Source: DATEPR01 sp036502345
GTDB lineage: Bacteria > Actinomycetota > Actinomycetes > Mycobacteriales > Pseudonocardiaceae
Reading direction: 5' to 3'
DNA length: 6,648 nucleotides
Assembly (NCBI GenBank): GCA_036502345.1
Contig: DASXYT010000399.1
Span: 1 to 6,648 of the forward strand
Numbering within the stretch: position 1 is the stretch's first letter; every line of letters begins with the position of its first letter. The notes below the pieces were generated by a model, which saw only the letters and a program-made list of their open reading frames with translations, had not been told where the DNA came from and did no database searches. This document shows, in pieces, positions 6,641-6,648 of the stretch. A program made the position numbers and the translations under genes.

Positions 6641-6648
6641 CCTTCCTT
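6641..6648 (-). promoter_or_regulatory. Ribosome binding site of gnd
   Basis: The last bases of the window read AAGGAAGG on the minus strand, 9 nt ahead of the GTG at 6631. This supports the GTG start, which also places the conserved LGLVGLGKMG motif at the very N-terminus as usual for the family. Confidence 0.6.

Overview
The window is chromosomal DNA of a high-GC Gram-positive bacterium, almost certainly an actinobacterium and most likely a member of the Pseudonocardiales. That placement rests on gene order, near-saturated G/C at third codon positions, frequent GTG starts, and the style of the GyrA, GyrB, RecF and DciA sequences. The genus is my inference from memory of these families, not a search. 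All genes lie on the minus strand, so the region reads right to left: gnd (6631-5717), recF (5698-4544), dciA/DUF721 (ending at 3826), gyrB (3631-1673) and gyrA (1608-1, cut off by the window edge). This is the conserved block found downstream of dnaA-dnaN next to the actinobacterial chromosomal origin. The next gene beyond the right edge is expected to be dnaN.

The block couples replication and topology. RecF loads RecA at stalled or gapped forks. DciA (DUF721, Rv0004-like) is the replicative helicase operator/loader of bacteria lacking DnaC. GyrB and GyrA form the gyrase that relieves positive supercoils ahead of forks. Gnd is a metabolic enzyme (oxidative pentose phosphate pathway, source of ribulose-5-phosphate) that sits in this operon in many actinobacteria. 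Gnd-recF are 18 bp apart and gyrB-gyrA 64 bp apart. A 194-bp leader separates dciA from gyrB, and either an 11-bp overlap or a gap of about 180 bp separates recF from dciA, depending on the dciA start.

The coding genes are ordinary core genes. The interest is in short non-coding signals. (1) A compact cluster of three DnaA-box-like 9-mers (4457-4486) lies in an unusually AT-rich stretch (51% GC over 4411-4490) between recF and the conserved part of dciA, overlapping a possible sigma-70-type promoter. (2) Third-position GC collapses to exactly 32 of 64 codons in that stretch, suggesting it is regulatory DNA rather than the N-terminus of DciA. (3) A long inverted repeat (3697-3725) abuts a candidate -10 hexamer upstream of gyrB. 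(4) A perfect 10-bp tandem duplication spans the recF start codon. I see no mobile element, CRISPR array, tRNA or rRNA, and no evidence of a novel multi-gene system.
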